NCBI RefSeq assembly: GCF_965229915.1
Contig: NZ_CBDDJZ010000001.1
Span: forward strand, 2,046,001 to 2,110,000
Length of the DNA stretch: 64,000 bases
Direction of reading: 5' to 3'
Source: Marinoscillum sp965229915
Lineage (GTDB): Bacteria; Bacteroidota; Bacteroidia; Cytophagales; Cyclobacteriaceae
The notes below the pieces were generated by a model that was given only the letters and a program-made list of their open reading frames with translations, was not told the DNA's origin and ran no database searches. Both the position numbers and the translations under genes were made by a program. This document shows, piece by piece, positions 9,272-16,564 of the stretch (positions are counted from its first letter, which is position 1; each line of letters starts with the position of its first letter).

Positions 9272-9294
9272 TTAATGGTCAATTTGACCATTAA
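9272..9294. promoter_or_regulatory. Perfect 23-bp palindrome, candidate operator of the TetA-type gene
   Basis: The two arms TTAATGGTCAA and TTGACCATTAA are exact inverse complements around a single central T. The site lies 34-56 bp upstream of the pump start codon. A -7-like box, TACTTTCG on the minus strand (9258-9265), lies between it and the gene, so the palindrome covers the place where a -33 element should be. This is the usual geometry of a TetR- or MarR-type repressor site. No such regulator is encoded in the adjacent genes. Confidence 0.6.
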
Positions 9295-9400
9295 TGCTTT
9301 ATCTGAAATAAATACCGCTTAAATAAATTGTATTTGGTTTCGGCCGATCCAGAAATAACTTATGTCCAAATAACAGTTTAACCATAAAACGAACTAGGCT

Positions 9401-11041
9401 TTGAAGAGAAGAGACTTTGCAAAATTGGCGGGTTTAGGGGCTGGAGCCATGATGATTCCAGCAGCTTCATTCGGCAAGATAATTTCTCCCGAACAGTTAC
9501 TGAGTCCGGGACTTGATGTAGGCCAGAAGAAGACACTGGCAGATGTAGCACTCAATTCGGCAAGAAGCCTCGGCGCTAGCTATGCCGATGCACGTATTGG
9601 TCGTTACCTCAATCAATACGTATTTACCAGAGAAGATAAAGTACAGAATGTAGTCAATACCGAATCATTTGGAATAGGAATTCGCGTAATTGCCAATGGC
9701 ACCTGGGGATTTGCATCTACCAATGACGTAAGCCCTGAAGGAATTAAAAAAGCAACGGAACAAGCTGTAGCCATTGCGAAGGCTAACTCTAAAATTCAAA
9801 AAGAGCCGGTGGTACTTGCTCCGGTAGAATCTCATGGTGAGGTGAGCTGGAAAACACCAATCGTCAAGAATTCCATGGAAGTGCCGATTTCAGAAAAGGC
9901 CGACCTGCTTCTTGAAGCAAATGCTGCGGCGATGAAAAATGGCGCCAACTATGTCAACACGGCCCTGTTCATGGTGAACGAACAAAAATATTTTGCATCA
10001 ACGGAAGGATCGTACATCGATCAGGATGTGCACCGCATCTGGCCATACATGAATGTCACTGTAATTGATCCTGAGAAAGGAAAGTTCAAAAGCCGTCAGG
10101 GATTATCTGCCCCTATGGGACTGGGTTATGAGTACATGACTCCCGATCCAAATGAAACCTTCGAAGGAATAGGTGGAGTATCGCTTTTCAGAAATAGATA
10201 TGATCTGGTTAAGGACGCCTCAGAAGCAGCCCTTCAGGCAAAAGAAATGCTTTCAGCTAAATCCGTAGAACCTGGAAAGTATGATCTAATGCTCGAACCA
10301 AATCACCTTGGATTGACTATCCATGAGTCTGTTGGTCACCCTCTAGAGCTTGATCGTGTACTTGGATATGAAGCCAACTATGCGGGTACCAGTTTTGCCA
10401 CATTAGATAAGTGGAAAGCTGGTGACTTCAACTACGGTAGCGATATTGTCAATCTGGTAGCAGATAAAACGCAGCCCGGATCTCTTGGTGCTGTAGGTTT
10501 TGATGACGAAGGGGTACAAACTAAAAAATGGGATCTGGTAAGAAATGGTATTCTGGTGAACTACCAGGCTATCAGAGATCAGGTTCACATGATCGATCAA
10601 AATGAATCTCATGGATGCTGCTATTCTCAGTCATGGAATGATGTTCAGTTCCAACGAATGCCGAACGTTTCCCTTGAAGCAGGGAAAGAGAAGTATTCTC
10701 CTAAGGACATGATCAAGGACATTGAGAAAGGTATTTACATTGCCGGTAGAGGTTCTTACTCTATTGACCAGCAACGATACAACTTCCAGTTTGGAGGAAC
10801 GGTCTTCTACGAAATCAAAAATGGTCAAGTAGTAGGCATGCTCAACGACGTGGCTTATCAATCGAACACCCAGGAGTTTTGGAACTCTTGCGCTAAGATC
10901 TGCGATGAGTCAGATTATCGATTATTTGGTTCATTCTTCGACGGAAAAGGTCAGCCTTCACAGGTAAGTGCCGTTTCCCACGGATCTGCTACTACCAGAT
11001 TCAATGGAGTGAACGTGATCAACACTGGAAGAAATATTTAA
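9401..11041 (+). CDS. tldD: TldD-type metallopeptidase with twin-arginine signal
   Basis: This 546-residue protein is the catalytic half of the TldD/TldE (PmbA) pair. HESVGH within LTIHESVGHPLE is the HExxxH zinc site of the family. The frame has a TAG stop only one codon before the TTG at 9401 and no internal ATG before the signal, so the TTG start is well supported. The N terminus MKRRDFAKLAGLGAGAMM is a clear twin-arginine (Tat) signal, so the protein is expected outside the cytoplasm, unlike E. coli TldD. The next gene encodes the non-catalytic partner, which has no signal of its own. Known members degrade or process modified peptides. Confidence 0.9.
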   Translation: MKRRDFAKLAGLGAGAMMIPAASFGKIISPEQLLSPGLDVGQKKTLADVALNSARSLGASYADARIGRYLNQYVFTREDKVQNVVNTESFGIGIRVIANGTWGFASTNDVSPEGIKKATEQAVAIAKANSKIQKEPVVLAPVESHGEVSWKTPIVKNSMEVPISEKADLLLEANAAAMKNGANYVNTALFMVNEQKYFASTEGSYIDQDVHRIWPYMNVTVIDPEKGKFKSRQGLSAPMGLGYEYMTPDPNETFEGIGGVSLFRNRYDLVKDASEAALQAKEMLSAKSVEPGKYDLMLEPNHLGLTIHESVGHPLELDRVLGYEANYAGTSFATLDKWKAGDFNYGSDIVNLVADKTQPGSLGAVGFDDEGVQTKKWDLVRNGILVNYQAIRDQVHMIDQNESHGCCYSQSWNDVQFQRMPNVSLEAGKEKYSPKDMIKDIEKGIYIAGRGSYSIDQQRYNFQFGGTVFYEIKNGQVVGMLNDVAYQSNTQEFWNSCAKICDESDYRLFGSFFDGKGQPSQVSAVSHGSATTRFNGVNVINTGRNI

Positions 11042-11060
11042 TCAAAAGCATCTAAGAAAA

Positions 11061-12377
11061 ATGGCAATATATACGAAAGAAGAAGCTAAGCAGATCCTCG
11101 ACAAGGCGCTTTCATTTTCGAAAGCTGATACGTGCGAGATCAATCTGAATGCTTCTAACTCAGGAAATATTCGATATGCCCGAAACACAGTTTCTACAGC
11201 GGGATATCAGTCCAACCAAACGCTGGTTGTACAGTCCAGTTTTGGCAACAAAGTAGGTGTGGCAACCATCGATGAGTTCGATGCAGCCTCCCTGGAAAAA
11301 GTGGTCAGGCGATCTGAAGAACTCGCCCGGCTTTCTCCAGAGAATCCAGAATTTATGCCGCCACTAGGTCAGCAAGAGTATCTGGAAACCAAAACTTTTC
11401 ATCAATCGACGGCCAATGTGAGTCCCGAGTATCGAGCGGAAGTAGCTGCTGCGAGTATCGAGCCGGCCAGAGCCAAAGACGTCACTGCTGCAGGGTTCTT
11501 GAATGACTCTGCGGGAATGTCAGCTATGATCAACAGCGCTGGACTATTTGCATACAACCAGTCGACTAATGTCGACTTTACTGTAACCATGAGAACCAAT
11601 GACGGAACTGGTTCTGGATGGGTAACACGTGATTTCAATAATGTAGACCGATTTGATGCTGCTGAAGCTTCACAGATAGCAATTGACAAAGCATTGATGT
11701 CCAGAGAAGCAAAAGCAATAGAGCCAGGAAAATATACGGTAATTCTTGAGCCTGCTGCTTCTATTGGCCTATTAGGCAACATGTTCGGTGCCTTCAATGC
11801 ACGAACAGCTGACGAAGGTAGAAGCTTCATGTCTAAAGAAGGTGGCGGAACCAAACTCGGCGAAAAAATCGTAGACGAACGAGTCAATTTGTACTCCGAT
11901 CCTATGAATCCGTTGGTACCAACAAGCCCATGGGCTGGTGATGGTCAGGCTTACAAGAGAATGAATTGGTTGGAAAATGGGGTCGTGAAAAACCTCGCCT
12001 ATTCACGCTACTGGGCCAAAGAAAAAGGTGTGGACCCGGTACCATTCCCTAGCAATGGAATCATGGAAGGAGGAGATGCATCTTTGGAGGACATGATCAA
12101 GGATACCAAGCGGGGAGTATTGGTAACCAGACTTTGGTATATCCGATCTGTAGATCCACAAACCTTGCTCTACACTGGACTGACTCGAGATGGCACCTTC
12201 TTTATTGAAAATGGTAAAATCAAGCATCCGATCAAAAACTTCCGTTTCAACGAAAGTCCGATCATTATGCTGAACAACCTGGAAACACTAGGCCAGCAAG
12301 TTCGAATCAACGGAAACTTGATTCCTTACATGAAAGTGAGAGACTTCACCTTCACCAGTCTTTCAGACGCGGTTTAA
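11061..12377 (+). CDS. pmbA: TldE/PmbA family protein, partner of TldD
   Basis: This 438-residue member of the U62 family lies 19 bases after tldD. It shares the overall fold signals (YTVILEPAASIGLLGNMFGAFN, WYIRSVDPQTLLYTGLTRDG) but has no HExxxH site, as expected of the TldE half of the heterodimer, which shapes the substrate tunnel. No signal peptide is visible (MAIYTKEEAKQILDKALSFS), which is odd beside a Tat-type TldD. Either TldE is carried along as a complex with TldD, or the two do not share a compartment. Confidence 0.88.
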   Translation: MAIYTKEEAKQILDKALSFSKADTCEINLNASNSGNIRYARNTVSTAGYQSNQTLVVQSSFGNKVGVATIDEFDAASLEKVVRRSEELARLSPENPEFMPPLGQQEYLETKTFHQSTANVSPEYRAEVAAASIEPARAKDVTAAGFLNDSAGMSAMINSAGLFAYNQSTNVDFTVTMRTNDGTGSGWVTRDFNNVDRFDAAEASQIAIDKALMSREAKAIEPGKYTVILEPAASIGLLGNMFGAFNARTADEGRSFMSKEGGGTKLGEKIVDERVNLYSDPMNPLVPTSPWAGDGQAYKRMNWLENGVVKNLAYSRYWAKEKGVDPVPFPSNGIMEGGDASLEDMIKDTKRGVLVTRLWYIRSVDPQTLLYTGLTRDGTFFIENGKIKHPIKNFRFNESPIIMLNNLETLGQQVRINGNLIPYMKVRDFTFTSLSDAV

Positions 12378-12387
12378 TAACTCAACT

Positions 12388-12452
12388 GTCATCCTGACGA
12401 AGGAGAGATCTACTTAGTTTTTTCAGGTAGATGCCTCCTTTGTCGGAATGGC
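12388..12452. repeat. REP-like imperfect inverted repeat, copy 1
   Basis: The left arm 12388-12413 begins GTCATCCTGACGAAGGAG and the right arm 12427-12452 begins GTAGATGCCTCCTTTGTC. About 20 of 26 positions pair, with a 13-base loop. The sequence is of the kind seen scattered between genes in Cytophagales genomes (GTCATCCTGA... hairpins). It may also act as a weak terminator after tldE. Confidence 0.65.
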
Positions 12453-12464
12453 ATTCATTCAAGC

Positions 12465-12532
12465 TGTCATATTGAGGTCCTCGAAATGTAATTTTGTTTG
12501 ACACAAAAGGCTTCGAGACCCTCAGCCTGACA
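12465..12532. repeat. REP-like imperfect inverted repeat, copy 2
   Basis: The left arm 12465-12486 (TGTCATATTGAGGTCCTCGA) and the right arm 12511-12532 (TTCGAGACCCTCAGCCTGACA) pair over about 16 of 22 positions. It is related to the hairpin just before it (both begin TGTCAT and carry a GAGG or GGAG core), forming a doublet in the 242-base gap between the TldE and DUF4159 genes. Confidence 0.6.
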
Positions 12533-12619
12533 ATTCATAAGTCTTTTTGAGACAGCTTTTATTTTACCCAATCCAAAACTGATCCAAAGAAATTTAGAGC
12601 GTTCAACCGAACTCATTGA

Positions 12620-13240
12620 GTGAACACACAAGACAAATTTTTCTTTACCAGACTGCAGTATGAATCCGGCGATTGGGATGTGGATCAGCGCATGCCCTCC
12701 AACCTCCTCAATTCACTGATAGAATACACCACACTACCAGTGGACACGGTGGAGAATATCGTACCTCTTGGGAGCGATGAAATCTTCAATTGCCCATTTT
12801 GCTATTTGTCTGGCCACAAGCTGGTACAGTTTACCAGACAAGAACGAGAGAACTTTAAGAAGTATGTGGAGAATGGAGGCTTTGTCTTTGCCGATGATTG
12901 CAACCATGACATAGATGGACTTTTTGCTAAATCATTTGAACGGCAGATGGATGAGATCTGGCCTGGAGCACTAAAAAAAATCCCTAATAATCATCCAATC
13001 TATTCAGCCTTTTTTGAATTTGACGGACCACCCACCACTTCTCAGGAGCTCAATGGATGGGGTGATGACATTGTACATGATTACCTAAAAGCAGTCTTGA
13101 TCAACGATCGAATAGGAGTATTGTACAGCAACAAAGACTATGGTTGCGAATGGGATTATGATTTTAGGAATAAGCGGTGGTACAAGATTGATAACACGCG
13201 TTTTGCTGTGAATATCGTGATTCATGCAATGACGAGTTGA
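12620..13240 (+). CDS. DUF4159 domain protein
   Basis: This 206-residue soluble protein starts at a GTG. It opens FFFTRLQYESGDWDVDQRMP and contains ENGGFVFADDCNHDIDGLF, both characteristic of DUF4159, which has a glutamine-amidotransferase-like fold without proven catalysis. DUF4159 genes usually belong to MoxR/DUF58/BatA clusters, and that operon follows here, although a 290-base repeat-rich gap separates them. Function unknown. No signal peptide is visible, whereas some family members are exported. Confidence 0.8.
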   Translation: MNTQDKFFFTRLQYESGDWDVDQRMPSNLLNSLIEYTTLPVDTVENIVPLGSDEIFNCPFCYLSGHKLVQFTRQERENFKKYVENGGFVFADDCNHDIDGLFAKSFERQMDEIWPGALKKIPNNHPIYSAFFEFDGPPTTSQELNGWGDDIVHDYLKAVLINDRIGVLYSNKDYGCEWDYDFRNKRWYKIDNTRFAVNIVIHAMTS

Positions 13241-13259
13241 GAACAGGTTTTAGACACAA

Positions 13260-13514
13260 GACTCTTAGACATAAGATTTGATGAAGTGGATTAATAGGAT
13301 TAGACATACAAAGTTTTAGGCTAAAGCGCGTTCCAAAAAAATTAGCTGCCTTTCAAGGCGGACATTATATATGGTAAATAAAAATGGGCTTTAGCCCAAA
13401 ACTAAAGAGTTGTCCCGAAAATTGAATTACGGGCTAAAGCCCGTAACATAAAAATTATTCACTTTCTCCAGCTTTCAAGCCGGAGATAAGACCAAGCAAA
13501 ATGGGTTTTAACCC
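13260..13514. repeat. REP-like repeat cluster (GGGCTTTAGCCC family)
   Basis: Several short palindromes crowd this intergenic stretch: GGGCTTTAGCCC at 13386-13397, ACGGGCTAAAGCCCGT at 13429-13444, TCCAGCTTTCAAGCCGGA at 13467-13484, and GGGTTTTAACCC at 13503-13514. An unpaired GCCTTTCAAGGCGG unit lies near 13348. They share a GGGCTAAAGCCC or CTTTCAAGCC core, so they look like degenerate units of one REP family mobilised by a transposase elsewhere. Near 13260-13310 the motif TTAGACAyAAGA also recurs. The last palindrome contains a spurious ATG in frame with moxR. Confidence 0.65.
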
Positions 13515-13530
13515 AAAACATTCAGAAAGA

Positions 13531-14526
13531 ATGAACGAAGAATTAAAGAAAATCGAAAAAGAAGTCAGTGATTTGACAGGCAAACTAACAGAGCTAAAGC
13601 AGGAGATCCACAAAGTTATTGTGGGGCAGGAGGAAGTACTGGATCAGCTCATCGTGGCGATGTTGGCGAGTGGCCACATTCTGGTGGAAGGTATGCCCGG
13701 GTTAGCAAAAACGTTAATGATCAAGTCTGTATCCCAGGCATTGAGTTTGAAGTTTAAACGGATACAATTTACCCCAGACCTCATGCCGACAGATATTCTC
13801 GGTACGGAAGTTATCGAAGAAGACGAGCATGGCCACAAGAAATTTAAATACAACAAGGGCCCGATTTTTTCCAACATCGTACTGGCTGACGAGATCAACC
13901 GAACGCCACCTAAAACGCAAGCAGCACTACTAGAAGTAATGCAGGAATATAGCGTCACCTATGGAGGCACCGAATATGCGATGGACCGGCCTTTTTTTAT
14001 CCTTGCCACACAAAATCCGGTAGAACAGTCAGGGACATTTCCTTTACCTGAAGCACAAACAGACCGGTTTTTGCTTTATGTATTGATTGGCTACCCAACC
14101 GAAACTGAAGAAACCCAAATCCTGAAGCAGACTACAGGCAAGCGACCAGAAGCCATCAAACCAGTGATGACTGGTGACGACCTCATCAAGCTCCAGCAAT
14201 ACACCAGAGAGGTACATATAGAAGATGAGCTGATCGAGAAGGTCAGCAAGATTGTACGCCTCTCTCGACCGGAAAGCACATCTGTGGAAGCGGTGATGAA
14301 CTACATTGACTTTGGTGCCGGACCGAGGGCAGGTCAGGCCATTATTCTCTCTGCCAAAGCTCATGCGCTAATGAATGGTCGGCTGGCGGTTACCCCAAAA
14401 GACATCACCAGCGTAGTATATCCTGCAATGCGCCATCGGATGATCCTCAACTTCCGGGCAGAATCGGAAGGGGTCTCTACTGATCAAGTGATCAGCGAAT
14501 TGATAAATGCATCGAAAATTATTTAG
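13531..14526 (+). CDS. MoxR-family AAA+ ATPase
   Basis: This 331-residue protein has Walker A GMPGLAKT (residues 54-61), Walker B IVLADE (116-121) followed by INRTPPKTQAALLEVMQE, sensor 1 FILATQNPVEQSGTFPLPEA, and a C-terminal lid domain. MoxR ATPases act as chaperones for von Willebrand-type and DUF58 partner proteins, encoded just downstream here. I place the start at ATG 13531 because the frame extends to an ATG at 13501 only by running through a REP palindrome (13503-13514). The stop overlaps the GTG start of the DUF58 gene by one base. Confidence 0.93.
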   Translation: MNEELKKIEKEVSDLTGKLTELKQEIHKVIVGQEEVLDQLIVAMLASGHILVEGMPGLAKTLMIKSVSQALSLKFKRIQFTPDLMPTDILGTEVIEEDEHGHKKFKYNKGPIFSNIVLADEINRTPPKTQAALLEVMQEYSVTYGGTEYAMDRPFFILATQNPVEQSGTFPLPEAQTDRFLLYVLIGYPTETEETQILKQTTGKRPEAIKPVMTGDDLIKLQQYTREVHIEDELIEKVSKIVRLSRPESTSVEAVMNYIDFGAGPRAGQAIILSAKAHALMNGRLAVTPKDITSVVYPAMRHRMILNFRAESEGVSTDQVISELINASKII

Positions 14527-15413
14527 TGGTTAAAACGGATCCATATCGAGCACTGGGCCTGCGCAAAGAGCTACTCGCCAACATCGAAGATTTCGACTGG
14601 TTGGTACGAACACTGGCATTAGGTGAGCATCTGGGTAAAAAGTCCAGCAAGCGGCTGGGTTCTGGACTGGAGTTTAGCCAATACAGACCCTATAGCCAGG
14701 GAGATGATCTGCGCCAGCTCGACTGGAAGATTTATGCTCGTACAGATAAATTTTATACCAAACAATCTGAGATTGATACCAATATCTCAGTAACCTTCAT
14801 CCCGGATCAGAGTGCTTCCATGAAGTACGAAGAAGCAGGTTGGTCCAAGCAAGCACATGCCAAATTGCTCATAGCCATACTGGCATTTCTTTCCTCTGAG
14901 AATGGCGATAAGTATGGTATTTCAGGCATCCACGAAAAGGACCTGGGACTCATTCCTCATTTGGGCAAAAAGCATTGGCAAAGGTTCCTAAACCACCTCA
15001 TCCATCTGGATGAATCAAAAGCATACTCCAAACCAATGATCCCAAAGGTGCAAGAAAAAGAACTTTTTGTGGTTTTCTCAGACTTGTACGAGAAGGATCA
15101 AGAATGGCTCTCGTTCATTCGTACTCTCAAAACCAGAAGAAATGAAGTAATTGTTTTCCACCTCATGGGTGACCAGGAGCTAAATCTCAATTTCAATAAG
15201 ATCACACTCTTTAAAGACCTGGAGGATGGTAGTGAGCTAAAAATTGATCCGACTGTTTTGAAAACTGACTATCAGGACCGATTGCTCGAATGGGTCGAAT
15301 CGCTTAGAGAGGGGTTTAGAAACGAAGGTGTGGATTACGCCCTTATCAACATGGCTGAACCAATGGATCAACTGATCAATCGATTTTTGTGGCATAGAAA
15401 AAAGCTGATCTGA
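14526..15413 (+). CDS. DUF58 domain protein
   Basis: The 295-residue protein starts at GTG 14526, on the last base of the moxR stop. It carries the DUF58 signature, with RPYSQGDDLRQLDWKIYART near residue 60, then a vWA-like segment with PDQSASMKY in place of the DxSxS metal site. DUF58 proteins are the usual partners of MoxR ATPases and are thought to help assemble envelope or enzyme complexes. No membrane helix is visible. The stop (TGATG) overlaps the next start by one base, so all five genes of this operon are coupled. Confidence 0.88.
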   Translation: MVKTDPYRALGLRKELLANIEDFDWLVRTLALGEHLGKKSSKRLGSGLEFSQYRPYSQGDDLRQLDWKIYARTDKFYTKQSEIDTNISVTFIPDQSASMKYEEAGWSKQAHAKLLIAILAFLSSENGDKYGISGIHEKDLGLIPHLGKKHWQRFLNHLIHLDESKAYSKPMIPKVQEKELFVVFSDLYEKDQEWLSFIRTLKTRRNEVIVFHLMGDQELNLNFNKITLFKDLEDGSELKIDPTVLKTDYQDRLLEWVESLREGFRNEGVDYALINMAEPMDQLINRFLWHRKKLI

Positions 15414-16564
15414 TGAACTTTGGAGCTCCTATATTTCTCTATGCACTCGCAGCAATCGCCATCCCAGTGGTCATTCACCTGTGGAGTAAGAACACCAAGA
15501 GCAAAGTGCCATTTGGGAGCTTGAAGTTTCTGAAAGAAACCGAAACCAAAACAACGCGCCACTTATTTCCAAGCGAACTCCTTCTGCTGGTGGTACGAAC
15601 AGCATTGGTTGCTTGTCTGGTCTTGCTCTTTGCACAGCCATTTATTTATCAACAAGCCAAGCCCAAAACTGCACATCTACTAGATCCAAATCTCGATGTG
15701 GAGACGCTTATTAAAATCAAAAATGATATCGTAGATGCCGACGCATTCTGGCTGAGCACAGAACGAACTCCAATCAATGAGCCTATTTCCATAGGCAACA
15801 TCAATACATGGACTTCACTAAAGCAGTTTCGAGATTATGATAGTTTGGTAGTCTACAGCTCTAACCTTCTGAGCAACTTCAAATCAGATCATTCAGCAAT
15901 ACCTGCTAGTATCAACTGGATCAGTTTACCAGTAAAAGAACAAAATGAACAAATGGCGGTAATTGAGAAGCAGGGAGCATCAACAGCCATCCAGTTACAA
16001 TCAAATGGTGAGTCTTTGACCTTTGATAGCAACGAATCAACCGATGGAGAACCAGTGCTTCTGGAAGTGATTCTATATGCTGATGATACTTACGAGGAAC
16101 TCGCCAGCAACATTGAAACTGCCTTAAAAGCGATTAATAACTCTAGTCTTGTAAGCTTTAGACTAGAACGAGCTACTAGCACTCAAAACATCAACCCTGA
16201 GAGTTGGCTTATCTGGTTATCAGATGATAAAGCTCCACAACGTCTGCGACTCATTTACTATGAAGCAACGTCAAGTGGCTTTCAAAAGCAAGGCAAGCAG
16301 ATATACAGCATTTCTAATTTGAGCATCAAAGAGATGCTGCAAACCAACTTCCCCTTGCAACTTGAAACAGCGCTTTTGTCACCTCTAAATTCTTCATTGG
16401 ACACGTACGATCAACGTCAGATTCCGACAACTTACCTGACCTCAGGCAGGGGAAACGACCTTGCAGAGATGACTAAACACTCATTACTTTTTTGGGCTGT
16501 TATGATATTCCTGGGATTGTTATTACTAGAAAGATTGTTGAGCCAAATCGTGATTAAGAAATGA
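15413..16564 (+). CDS. BatA-like N-terminal domain membrane protein
   Basis: This 383-residue protein has an N-terminal helix of the BatA type (APIFLYALAAIAIPVVIHLW followed by a basic stretch and VPFGSLKFL), a second helix LLLLVVRTALVACLVLLFAQ, a periplasmic middle and a C-terminal helix (LLFWAVMIFLGLLLLERLL). The von Willebrand domain of full BatA is not evident: the middle has no DxSxS motif. It overlaps its neighbours by 1 and 4 bases. In Bacteroidota such proteins form part of MoxR-dependent envelope complexes of unproven role. Confidence 0.75.
   Translation: MNFGAPIFLYALAAIAIPVVIHLWSKNTKSKVPFGSLKFLKETETKTTRHLFPSELLLLVVRTALVACLVLLFAQPFIYQQAKPKTAHLLDPNLDVETLIKIKNDIVDADAFWLSTERTPINEPISIGNINTWTSLKQFRDYDSLVVYSSNLLSNFKSDHSAIPASINWISLPVKEQNEQMAVIEKQGASTAIQLQSNGESLTFDSNESTDGEPVLLEVILYADDTYEELASNIETALKAINNSSLVSFRLERATSTQNINPESWLIWLSDDKAPQRLRLIYYEATSSGFQKQGKQIYSISNLSIKEMLQTNFPLQLETALLSPLNSSLDTYDQRQIPTTYLTSGRGNDLAEMTKHSLLFWAVMIFLGLLLLERLLSQIVIKK

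Noticed and set aside
13501..13530. Upstream ATG 13501 as the moxR start
   Set aside because: It lies in a REP palindrome and adds ten residues not expected for MoxR; ATG 13531 fits better.
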